DNA of 64,000 nucleotides, from assembly GCF_033115175.1 (NCBI RefSeq), contig NC_084847.1:43695905-43759904 (forward strand). The letters run 5' to 3'. The notes below the pieces were generated by a model, which was given only the letters and a program-made list of their open reading frames with translations, was not told the origin of the DNA and made no database searches. Source of the DNA: Lepus europaeus (lineage: Eukaryota > Chordata > Mammalia > Lagomorpha > Leporidae). A program made the translations under genes and the position numbers. Below are positions 11,840 to 20,604 of this stretch, piece by piece (within the stretch, counting starts at the first letter, position 1; each line of letters begins with the position of its first letter).

Positions 11840-12040
11840 TGGATGGATAAACAAGTGTCTGTGTTGAGCATATGGATGAAAGGATAGATGGGTGTGTGTG
11901 AATGGGTGGATAGATGGAGGGATGGGTGAAAAGAAGGCTGGATGGGTGGATGATAGGGTGGGTGGATGGATGAATGGATGCATAGGTGTTAGTTGGATGG
12001 GTGATGAATACATATGTGGGTGGATGAATGTGTGGATGAT
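11840..12040. repeat. Imperfect GGAT/GGGT tetranucleotide microsatellite
   Basis: Variants of GGAT, GGGT and GAAT run for about 200 bases (for example ggatgggtggatgatagggt), with a few GT interruptions. Confidence 0.9.
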
Positions 12041-12454
12041 TCTAGTGATGCCTGTTTGGTCATGAACCAGTTGGTCTCAGACCCCTTTCAGGCATCTCTG
12101 GAACTGGACAAAATTTCTCTCTCCAATGTTTGGTAAGAAGGGCTGCCACCCCCTCACTCTGCTCTCTGCTGGAAATCAGAGGCCTCCCAGGAAGCCCCAG
12201 GGCCCCTCCTCACCCTGCTGGTCTATCCATGGCACCTCCCACCAAGTGAAAGTGGCTTCCCCATCCCTCTCCCCTGGCAATGTCCTCCTTCTCCAGGGCT
12301 CTAAGTACTTACAAGACCTTTGGAGGGAACAGCTCCAGTCATGTTAGGCTTTGCATGCATCTAGCAGGTGGAGTAGATAGCAGTGTTTGCTTGTACTGAA
12401 CTCTGTGCTGTTAACGTGTCTTCAGAGTCTCACCATGACCTCAGGGGTAAGCAG
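12041..12454. other. Gene-free stretch
   Basis: No recognisable coding, RNA or repeat feature. Confidence 0.5.
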
Positions 12455-12755
12455 GCTATGCTCCCCTTGTGTAGACAGCACAGGCTTCTGGTTCTGGCCC
12501 TGGTGTCTTCACTTCTGGTCCAGCTCCCTGCTAATGCACCTCAGAAAGCAGTGGATGATGGCCCAAGTGTTTGAGCACCTGCCATCCAATGGAAGATCCA
12601 GTGGAATTCTAGGCTCATGGCTTCAGCCTGCCCAAGCCTCAGCTGCTGCAGGCAACTGGGGAGTAAAGCAGCCAATGGAAGATCTCTCTGTCTGTCCCCC
12701 CAACCCTCTCTGTTACTCTGCCTTAATAAACTAAATATATCTTTTTGAAAAAAAC
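12455..12755 (+). mobile_element. CSINE, 5'-truncated and diverged
   Basis: The C-repeat body ('ggtccagctccctgctaatg', 'gaaagcagtggatgatggcc', 'ctgcaggcaactggggagt') is followed by a CT-poor tail and A-rich end. The tRNA-like head is missing. Confidence 0.75.
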
Positions 12756-13127
12756 AGAAACCAGATGCTCAGATAGAGCAGGGGAGAGTGCCTGAAGTCA
12801 CAGGTAGCACTTCTGGGACAAGAGTTTCTTCCAATTAGTTATCTGCTTTCCCCATTGCTGGCCTAGGCACAGAGCCTGATTGACAGCTTTGTCATCAGGC
12901 TGAGTGGCGAACAATTCTGAGAGTGTTTCCTCCTCTCTATGGGTCTCCGTTTTCTGCCCTATAATATGCAGACAATAAGACTGTAGTAGGTGCCAAATAA
13001 ATGTGAAGTATGTGTTTGCTAATGGGAGTCCTGCTATTTATTACTTGGCTATAGATTTGGGTATTTATTTCTCAGATCTCTATCCCATTCCATTGTTATA
13101 TGTGTTTGCTTTTTATGCCAGAAATAT
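12756..13127. other. Gene-free flank of the provirus
   Basis: Ordinary A+T-moderate sequence containing the left target-site copy at its end. No gene is seen. Confidence 0.5.
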
Positions 13128-13133
13128 GCTGTT
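13128..13133. repeat. Target-site duplication, left copy (GCTGTT)
   Basis: GCTGTT precedes the low-coordinate LTR and is repeated exactly at 18,518-18,523 after the other LTR. Six base pairs is the duplication size made by betaretroviral/ERV2 integrases. Confidence 0.92.
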
Positions 13134-13617
13134 TGTTGGGTCTTAGTCCACCCGTACAAGGATGGACTGGGTCCGAGGAAAGGTAAGTGCGGCCGCTCGC
13201 CCGTTCCCCAGCCTCCCTGTCCCGGAGACAATCAGACGCAGCGGGGAGCCAAGTCTAGCAAGGACTCATTTACTTCCTGAGAAACAGAACCTTTTATAGC
13301 ACAAAACTGCAGAGTCATTGGGGCAGGGCTAAGGACCAGCCAATCACTTTACACAGTCACCTTACGGGGGGATTTCTATAGGACTAGCCCTATGTCTATA
13401 CACTTGTTACTAGTTTTGTTACCTCCCCGGATGTTGCGCAGCCAATTAGCTTTAGTGGTAAACAACTTTGGATTCCGCCCATCTTACTTCCTCTGGGCGC
13501 CATCTTACTTGGCTCCACGCGGCTTCGTTCCGCGCAGCTCGGGCGGGGGCACCCTGGAGCAGCTGCGCATGCGGAGCCCCCGGGCCGGGCCTGGCCTGGC
13601 CGCGCTCATGCCCCACA
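13134..13617 (-). repeat. 3' LTR
   Basis: 484 bp, TG...CA ends (minus strand TGTGGGGCATGAG ... GACCCAACA). It matches 18,034-18,517 base for base as far as I can read. The G+C-rich U3 lies toward 13,617 and includes CCAAT (minus-strand CTAATTGGC at about 13,440) and a TATAAAAG box near 13,291-13,298. Confidence 0.93.
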
Positions 13618-13618
13618 G

Positions 13619-13632
13619 ATTCCCCCTTTTTG
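13619..13632 (-). other. Polypurine tract
   Basis: Minus strand CAAAAAGGGGGAAT, directly upstream of the 3' LTR: the plus-strand primer site for reverse transcription. Confidence 0.85.
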
Positions 13633-13889
13633 TTTTAGCACGCGATCCCTGTCTTAGGTTGCCCCCAGCCGTCCTTGCCCTTACCCGTCATTGGTAACCC
13701 AGGCAGCTTGGCCATGAGCCCTGTCTTAGGTTGGTGCAGGACGCTGGGTGCTTTACCCGTCTTGGGGTGTCGCGTGACTTGTAATTATGGGAGTGGGGTG
13801 AGCTTTCTCCACCGCCTGTCTTAGGTTGTTCCGGTGCATCCGGAATCTTACCCGTCATTGGCAATGTGGAGAGCACCGGGGGCGCTTCC

Positions 13890-14120
13890 CCAGTTCAGGG
13901 GATCGTAGCCCTCTGTGGCTAGCAGGCTCTGGTAATGAACCTCAACCTGTCTTACCCTTGTTGCCTCTATGCGCTGTTGTATAAACTGTATAAGCCTATT
14001 CATTATGCATGGGCCAATAGCAAGGATTAAAAGCAGGGCAAGAAGCAGTCCAAGAAGAGAGAAGAGGTAGGGAAAGAATCCATTAAGGCTCGTCCAAAAG
14101 AGGCTTTCTTGGAGTTCTCT
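13890..14120 (-). pseudogene. env: ERV2 env remnant: transmembrane anchor and cytoplasmic tail
   Basis: A minus-strand frame open for about 75 codons encodes a leucine-rich membrane segment (about 14,075-14,008) followed by IGPCIMNRLIQFI and a polar tail. This is the layout of the TM subunit C terminus in ERV2/betaretroviral Env. The surface subunit and the fusion part are absent, so no entry function remains. Confidence 0.75.
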
Positions 14121-14179
14121 TCGTCTTTTTCAGGTCCTCCTGAAGTGTTTTGATGATCTCGTTTGGGTCATCGAATCCC

Positions 14180-14853
14180 CCGTCACTGGGCTGGGCACTT
14201 CTTGTCAGGATCACAGTGCATCATCACCTGCCTCTGGATCTCCATCCATTTCTGGAAGAGGAAAGACAAGGGGATCTCCCTCAGGGGCAAACTGCTCCCT
14301 GGGTGGGTTGTTACTTGCCTTGGGCATAGGCCTGATATTTCTGGCCAGTATTTAAATTGGAGTTAACTCCCCTATGGGGAACACGCAGCCAAATCCTCTT
14401 CCCAACTGAATCAGCGGGTCAGGCCCTCTCCAGAGTCGGGTGAGAGGGTCTCTCCATCTAACAAGCATCTGAGGTTTAGGGGATAAATGTCCCCAATGTT
14501 TTTGGAACCTTGACTCCCTTGACCCTTTTGAAAAATTTAAAATATTGATGGTGAACAAGGCCTTATGTAACTGTAGATGGGGGGTAGCCACTCCCCCTTT
14601 TTGTTTTAATAACTGTTTTTTGAGGCATTGATGGTTTTTTTTCCACCATAGCCTGTTCCTGTGGGTTGTAAGGAATTTTAGTAGAGTGTTGAATCATTTT
14701 ACGTCTTGGCAGCACTTTTAAACATTCCAATTGGTTATTATCTCTGTAAGATGAGAGATATATCTTTTGACATCTCCAGGGGCCCTTTTGGAGATACCAA
14801 AAGTTTAGAGAATTTAGAACTTTGATTTTTAGAAAGTTTGTTAAAGGTGCCAA
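14180..14853 (-). pseudogene. pol: ERV2 pol remnant: integrase C-terminal part
   Basis: Two overlapping minus-strand frames (14,853-14,563 and 14,591-14,352) together show the end of the integrase core (IPYNPQEQAMVE) and the C-terminal DNA-binding domain (HKALFTINILNF, then WRGPDPLI and GRGFGCVFP). The run continues in a third frame near 14,262-14,195. Frame changes and the missing DDE core make it non-functional. Similarity is to betaretroviral integrases. Confidence 0.8.
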
Positions 14854-14869
14854 GAGAACTTAGAGTATC

Positions 14870-16465
14870 TGGTTAGAATAGAATTTTTTAACATCCTGAA
14901 ATGATAACCCTTTATTAGACAGGGTGATCTTAACACTTTTAGACCAAATCTAATCATAAAGGTATTTAGCAATGCTTTTCATCAATTTGAACTTAACAGA
15001 GACAGTAGAGTACACAATAGATTACCTTGACAGAACATGAATTTTATGTTGTTATTGAATAAACCAGAAATAAACACCTTGAACATAAGAGTTAGTACAC
15101 AAAATCCTCACATAACTTAGAACTATTTAACAGAGCTAAAAAGGACCTAACTTTAGAAATGGCAGAGTAACCCATTAAGCAGACACTGTTAAAATAGACG
15201 TTACAGTTTTTGCAAAAACAGATTCCAAGATTTACGACTTAGACCATTTTCAGATATTTACTAACATTAGTGCACATTTTTTACTTCAACTTTAGGTCAA
15301 TGTAATTTTGGCATTAGCACATAACTTAAAGAAAACTCTGTAAACAATTTTAAAGTTGTAAACCTTTTAAAACCTTTTATGACTTGCTCACACCTGAAAC
15401 TTTATACCTGTAGTTACTTTTACATAGTCTTGAATTGTCATGTATGGACAATCTATGAGAATACATGCTAACTCTCTTATCGAATTTAAGATGTGAAAAG
15501 TACACAATACATAAGACACTGAGTTATTAATGAATACCACACCATTAACTCCTCCTGGACAGCAAACATGGACACTAGTACATGTTTACAACTTTGAAAA
15601 GACCTTCATCGTTAAGAGAAACAAGTTTAAAGCATAAAACTGAGCAAGTGAGCTACCAAGCAAACCGAAGGGCTTTTGCGTTAACTTAATTCTCTGAACC
15701 AATCTGTATTGGCTTACTTTAGTTAGCAACATAAAGGCTTGTATACACAGAATTTACTCATTTTCCTAAGGCCACTCTAGCTGGAAAGCAAGAACATGAA
15801 TACAGCACAGGTCTGACATTATTCACAACATTTTAATACACTTTGTATAATTTGAATTGACCCAAACAGTTGTTACTTTAACAAATTTAGAGTCCCATCC
15901 TTTGAGAGTTCCAGGGATCCTACTGGAAGTCCCAAAGTTGTTAGACTCCATTTGAGAATTTAAACTGTTAGAGAGTTCAACCGCTCAGCCAAAACTAGTA
16001 CGTATAACCTGAGTATTTTAACCAAGGCTGTGGGGTAGATCTGATCAGAGTTAGGTAATCACTCAAACATTAAAGACAGACAAATCCAATAAAACACGAA
16101 ACCTTCAAGACACGTGCAAACTCTTAGACAAGTTAACTACAGCAGCACAGAAAAGAGCTGGTCATCAGCATGGGAGCCCATTGCTTAGGACAGGGAAACA
16201 CATCTGAAACAAAGCTGCAGGGAATGAGAGACTTCCGTAGTGCTGGAGAAAAAGTCTTATTAACTGCAAATAAAGACTCATTAGGTTGGAAAGGGTTAAT
16301 GGATTGAGGTTTTTGTTCTTTTAGGTAAGGCCAGTGGTAGTTAAAGGCATTTTTTCTTCTCCCTCCTAGTGAGGACAGCATTGAATTGTAAATGGAGAGG
16401 AAAAAAGCAGTCCAAGGACTAGTCTCCCTAGAGTATCTGGCTGTGGCCTGCAGGGGTGCAACAGG
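14870..16465. other. A+T-rich non-coding segment inside the provirus
   Basis: About 1.6 kb between gag and the integrase remnant, clearly richer in A+T than the rest of the element. I see no pro or RT motif on the minus strand. The stretch at 16,133-16,381 is open for 82 codons with no recognised domain. A pyrimidine-rich run ending TGCTGTAG (minus strand, near 16,135) looks like a 3' splice site. It may be decayed pol or captured host sequence. Confidence 0.5.
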
Positions 16466-18013
16466 CTACACTGACTGGAAGAGAGTGCAGAGAAAGGCCA
16501 TGGTCCCCCATTTACAGGGAAGACTGTGCACGCCGGGGCCTAGTAGGACTGGCTGTGAGGTTGAGTAGGCATGCTGTTTACAAGATGGCGGCGGGCGATT
16601 TAAGGGAGGGGAATAACCATAAAGGGGTGGCCACATGGGCGGAATTGGAGGCGCAGTGCGTTGAGGGGTTGCCGCCACACCTGAAAGTTCCACCTTAGTT
16701 TTAACTGCCTCTGGGGATTTATGAGCCTCCCTCAGGCCAGCGCAGGCCTTCAGATGATTAGCATTCATTTCTTCCCAAACAAGCATTTTAACAAACTGAT
16801 CCCGAAGGTCCCCAGCCAGCAACTTACAACGGAGACTGTGTTCGACCCTAACTACAAAATTTGGCAATGACTCTCCCAACTTTTGTCGCACCCCCACGAT
16901 GGGAGATTTAGTGGGCCCCTCATCCAGCTTGTACCAAGCATTAAGTCCTGCCTGCCTCACTTGTTCACGGTACTGAGCAGGTAGCACAGCTTGCTGGATC
17001 CCCGTAGAGAACCCTTCCCCCGTCCCAGTCCCAGCCAGCATAGCGTATGTAATAGGGATAGCTGGCTGGGCTACTCGGTTAGTTTCGGCCCTCACCCGGC
17101 AATCCTCCTTAAAGAAGGCGCACCACTTTATGAACTGGAAACTTGGGAGGACTGTCTTGGCCACATCCAACCAGCCCTCGGGGACACATGGGTGATAAGC
17201 TATATCTTGCAGCAGGGTTTGGGCCCAGGGGGTATTTGGCCCTTCTTCCACCACTGCCTTGAGAAGCTCCTTTAAGTCCTTCGCTTCCCAGAGATACCAC
17301 TCCAGAGCTCTGTTACCACCTGGAGCTAAATTAACAGGGTAGGCCTGAGGCAGCAGGTTCCCTGGCCCAGAGTTCACTTCCCTATGCTGCTTTATGTCCA
17401 CCGGATAAGCTTCCGCAAAGGTCGCCTCATTTCTCCTCTCCCCTCCTGGGCAATCATAAGTGTCCCGATCACAAAGCTCCCTCCGTGGCTCTACATAGGG
17501 GGAGGCCGCCTCTGCCCCGGGGAGGTATGGGGGTGGTCCCGGCCCTTCTAGGGTGGATGGGCTAGGCGGGACGATTTTTACTTTCGTTTTTACCTCAACA
17601 GTTCGTGCCTCCACAGGCTCTCTGCATTCCTGATCAAACTTAGCCCATTTTCTCTCCCCGCCATCTTCCTCTGAGGCTTTAGGCTCTCCCAAGTCCTGCA
17701 CTTCCTCTTTCTCCCTCTCACCCTCTGAAGCTAGGGTTATAGCGTCTGGGTGGAAGGATGCTTTAAGGGCGGTATCAAAGTGTCTCTCCCTCTTAAGGGT
17801 GAGTTTTTCCACCCATGACCAAGTGTTCCAAGAAAAGAGATTGGCCATCTGAATCCAAAGGGCCAAGGTTATGACAGCTACCCAGACACTTTTTAACATA
17901 TAGCGTAAGGCCTTTAAGGCCAGGTCCTTTTGGGACGAAACTGCATAAACCATACTAAGGTTTTCACTTACCCTGAGAGACCGCTTAGCCTCGGCCGAAA
18001 AGTAACTGTTCAT
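16466..18013 (-). CDS. gag: ERV2 Gag polyprotein lacking nucleocapsid
   Basis: An open frame of 515 codons. Gag forms the retroviral particle. Residues 42-60 are a hydrophobic segment close to the N terminus, and there is no N-terminal glycine for myristoylation; this recalls the ER-targeting Gag of intracisternal A particles. A PPPY late-domain motif is at 160-163 in a Pro/Glu-rich linker. A capsid-like domain spans about 226-437, with a major-homology-region pattern at 374-393 (Q, G, E, F and R/E in the expected spacing). The protein ends at 515 with no CCHC zinc knuckle, so nucleocapsid has been lost. The ATG directly abuts the primer site, leaving no normal leader; the true start could be a later ATG (for example residue 21 or 39). 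It is conserved in frame despite loss of pol. Confidence 0.85.
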   Translation of the reverse strand: MNSYFSAEAKRSLRVSENLSMVYAVSSQKDLALKALRYMLKSVWVAVITLALWIQMANLFSWNTWSWVEKLTLKRERHFDTALKASFHPDAITLASEGEREKEEVQDLGEPKASEEDGGERKWAKFDQECREPVEARTVEVKTKVKIVPPSPSTLEGPGPPPYLPGAEAASPYVEPRRELCDRDTYDCPGGERRNEATFAEAYPVDIKQHREVNSGPGNLLPQAYPVNLAPGGNRALEWYLWEAKDLKELLKAVVEEGPNTPWAQTLLQDIAYHPCVPEGWLDVAKTVLPSFQFIKWCAFFKEDCRVRAETNRVAQPAIPITYAMLAGTGTGEGFSTGIQQAVLPAQYREQVRQAGLNAWYKLDEGPTKSPIVGVRQKLGESLPNFVVRVEHSLRCKLLAGDLRDQFVKMLVWEEMNANHLKACAGLREAHKSPEAVKTKVELSGVAATPQRTAPPIPPMWPPLYGYSPPLNRPPPSCKQHAYSTSQPVLLGPGVHSLPCKWGTMAFLCTLFQSV

Positions 18014-18031
18014 GCCCCACGTTGGGCGCCA
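18014..18031 (-). other. Primer-binding site, tRNA-Lys1,2 type
   Basis: Minus strand TGGCGCCCAACGTGGGGC, two bases inside the 5' LTR end. It complements the 3' end of tRNA-Lys1,2, the primer used by Mason-Pfizer-type betaretroviruses, and differs from the Lys3 type. Confidence 0.9.
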
Positions 18032-18033
18032 GA

Positions 18034-18517
18034 TGTTGGGTCTTAGTCCACCCGTACAAGGATGGACTGGGTCCGAGGAAAGGTAAGTGCGGCCGCTCGC
18101 CCGTTCCCCAGCCTCCCTGTCCCGGAGACAATCAGACGCAGCGGGGAGCCAAGTCTAGCAAGGACTCATTTACTTCCTGAGAAACAGAACCTTTTATAGC
18201 ACAAAACTGCAGAGTCATTGGGGCAGGGCTAAGGACCAGCCAATCACTTTACACAGTCACCTTACGGGGGGATTTCTATAGGACTAGCCCTATGTCTATA
18301 CACTTGTTACTAGTTTTGTTACCTCCCCGGATGTTGCGCAGCCAATTAGCTTTAGTGGTAAACAACTTTGGATTCCGCCCATCTTACTTCCTCTGGGCGC
18401 CATCTTACTTGGCTCCACGCGGCTTCGTTCCGCGCAGCTCGGGCGGGGGCACCCTGGAGCAGCTGCGCATGCGGAGCCCCCGGGCCGGGCCTGGCCTGGC
18501 CGCGCTCATGCCCCACA
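18034..18517 (-). repeat. 5' LTR
   Basis: 484 bp with the same ends and sequence as the 3' LTR. It would drive proviral transcription toward lower coordinates. No perfect AATAAA is seen; AGTAAA downstream of the TATA box may serve as the polyadenylation signal. Confidence 0.93.
18191..18198 (-). promoter_or_regulatory. TATA box of the 5' LTR
   Basis: Minus strand TATAAAAG, about 325 bases from the start of U3 and about 157 bases before the LTR end, which fits a U3/R boundary near 18,165. Confidence 0.7.
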
Positions 18518-18523
18518 GCTGTT
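18518..18523. repeat. Target-site duplication, right copy (GCTGTT)
   Basis: Exact match to 13,128-13,133. Confidence 0.92.
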
Positions 18524-18576
18524 TTCATTATGATAGTTATGTGCATTTTTGAGTTAACATTTTGAATTTACATTCT

Positions 18577-18924
18577 TTTTTTTTTATTTTTTGACAGGCA
18601 GAGTGGACAGTGAGAGAGAGAGAGACAGAGAGAAAGGTCTTCCTTTTGCAGTTGGTTCACCCTCCAATGGCCGCCACGGCCAGCGTGCTGCGACCGGTGC
18701 ACTGCGCTGATCCGAAGGCAGGAGCCAGGGACTTATCCTGGTCTCCCATGGGGTGCAGGGCCCAAGCACTTGGGCCATCCCCCACTGCACTCCCGGGCTA
18801 TAGCAGAGAGCTGGCCTGGAAGGGGGGCAACCAGGACAGAATCCGGCACCCCTGACCGGGACTAGAACCCAGTGTGCCAGTGCCGCTAGGCGGAGGATTA
18901 GCCTGTTGAGCCACCATGCAGGCT
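18577..18924 (-). mobile_element. CSINE with target duplication
   Basis: Antisense C repeat from a T-rich tail complement to 'gagccaccatgcaggct'. Flanked by AATTTACATTCT on both sides (18,565-18,576 and 18,926-18,937). Confidence 0.93.
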
Positions 18925-18939
18925 AAATTTACATTCTAA

Positions 18940-20604
18940 TCAAAGGCTTAATACTCTACTAAATAATGAGTACATGTAATAAAAAACATAGTTCAGCAGA
19001 ACCATATGCAAGTGTTTGTGTGTGTTTTTTGAAGTTACTCATTAGAAAATTAGGGATGCAGCCAGAGGTTTTCTTTTTCCTCAAGATTGCTTTGTCTGTT
19101 AAGGGTCCTATGTGTTTACATATGAATTTTAGGAAATGCTTCTTCTAATTATGTAAAGAATTCTATTGTTATTTTGATAGAGATGGGATTTAATGTGTAT
19201 GTCAACTCTAGGTGGTGTTAACCTTTTAATAAGATAAACTCTCCAATTCTTGAACATGGGAGACATATCTCTTTTTTCTTTGAGTTTTCATCAGCATTTT
19301 GAAATTTTCCCTGTAGAGGTTATTCATAACTTTAGTTAAATTGATTACTAAACATTTTGTTTTGTAGCAGCTATTATGGATGATACTACTTCTATGATTT
19401 CTTTATCAACAAGTTTGTTATTGGCATATAAAATGCTACTACTTTTTGTATCTTGAATTTGTGTCATGTAACTTTATTGTATTTTTTTCCATTTATTAAA
19501 CTTTTATTTAATGAATATAAACTTCCAAAGCACAGCCTATGGGTTACAATGGCTTTCCTCCTCCCACAACTTCCCTCCTGCCAGTAACCCTCCCCTTTCC
19601 CGCTCCCTCTCCTCTTCCATTCACATCAAGACTCATTTTCAATTCTCTCCATATAAAGTCTTACATTCTCGGTAGAGTTTGTAGGTCTTTCTGTAGACAG
19701 CAACATATCATCTGCAAACAGGGAAATTTTGAGTTATTTCTTTGCTACTTATACAGTCTTTTAACTTTTTTTATTTTTTCCTAATTTCTCTGGCTAAGAT
19801 TTCCACTACATTTATAAGAGCAATGAGAGTATATATTCTTCTTTTGTGCTAGATAGTTAAAAAAAATCTGTAATGTTTTCCAATTTAGCATGATATCTAT
19901 TGTGGTATGTCAGTACTTGTTTAGCATTTATTATATTGATCTATGATCCTCTCATACTTAATTTCTTTGAGATTTTGATAATGAATGGGGTAGAATACTA
20001 TCTGATGATTTTTCTGCATCCTTTGAAATGATTATAAGAGATTTTAATCTTTCATTCTTTTATTGTGATGCATTACACTTACTGAATTTTATATGTTGAA
20101 TAATCCTTGCATTCCTTGCAAAAATTTTCCATGATCATGGTGGATGAGAATTTAATATTCTATTATACTCTATTGGCTAATATCTTGTTTAAATTTCTGC
20201 ACATTTGTTTATAGTTTCCTTTTTGGTTGTTGTTTCCCTATTTGGTTTTGGTATTACGGTAACATTACCTCTTCAGATGGATTTAGGGTGATTCTTGCTT
20301 TTTGGAAAAGTTTGAGAAGATGATTCACTAAAATATTAGTGGAATTCAGCAGCAAAACCATCTAGTCCTAGGTTTTTATTCATTGGGAAATTTCATTTAC
20401 TGATTCAATTTTATTACTAGTCATTGGTGCACTCCAGTATTCCATTTGTTCATGGTACAATTTTGATATATGTGTCAATAAATGTATTTATTTATCTTTG
20501 GTTTTCCATGTTCTATAGTTATTTATGTTATAGTTGCTAATAATCCTTTGTTTTTCTGTGGTATCAGTTTTGCAAGATTCCTTTGTATCTCTGATACTAT
20601 TTTT
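18940..20604 (-). mobile_element. Old L1 ORF2 fragment (antisense), reverse-transcriptase region
   Basis: The plus strand reads like antisense L1 ORF2: 'ctccaattcttgaacatggg', 'tttgttattggcatataaaa', 'catctgcaaacagggaaatt'. Many stops are present. It is interrupted by an L1 3'UTR piece (19,490-19,678) and then by the insert at 20,605-23,123, after which the L1 resumes. Confidence 0.7.
19490..19678 (-). mobile_element. L1 3'UTR fragment, 5'-truncated insertion
   Basis: Pyrimidine-rich on the plus strand (cctcctcccacaacttccct ... ctccctctcctcttccattc); the complement is the purine-rich 3'UTR typical of lagomorph L1, ending in an A/T-rich tail near 19,490. It breaks the continuity of the older antisense ORF2, so it looks like a separate short insertion. 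Confidence 0.6.

Larger units (their letters stand above)
13134..18517 (-). mobile_element. Young, defective ERV2 (betaretrovirus/IAP-like) provirus
   Basis: A 5,384-bp provirus on the minus strand. In proviral order it holds: 5' LTR (18,517-18,034), Lys-type primer site, open gag (18,013-16,466), about 1.6 kb of A+T-rich non-coding sequence, the C-terminal part of integrase, the last part of env, a polypurine tract and the 3' LTR (13,617-13,134). Nucleocapsid, protease, reverse transcriptase and most of env are missing. I found no difference between the LTRs over 484 bp by eye, which implies a recent insertion. With intact LTR, primer site, polypurine tract and gag it resembles non-autonomous ERVs that are mobilised in trans. 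Confidence 0.93.

Noticed and set aside
13392-13697. 101-codon plus-strand frame, repeated at 18,292-18,552
   Set aside because: It lies in the LTR, antisense to the provirus. It appears twice because the LTRs are identical, not because it is a gene.
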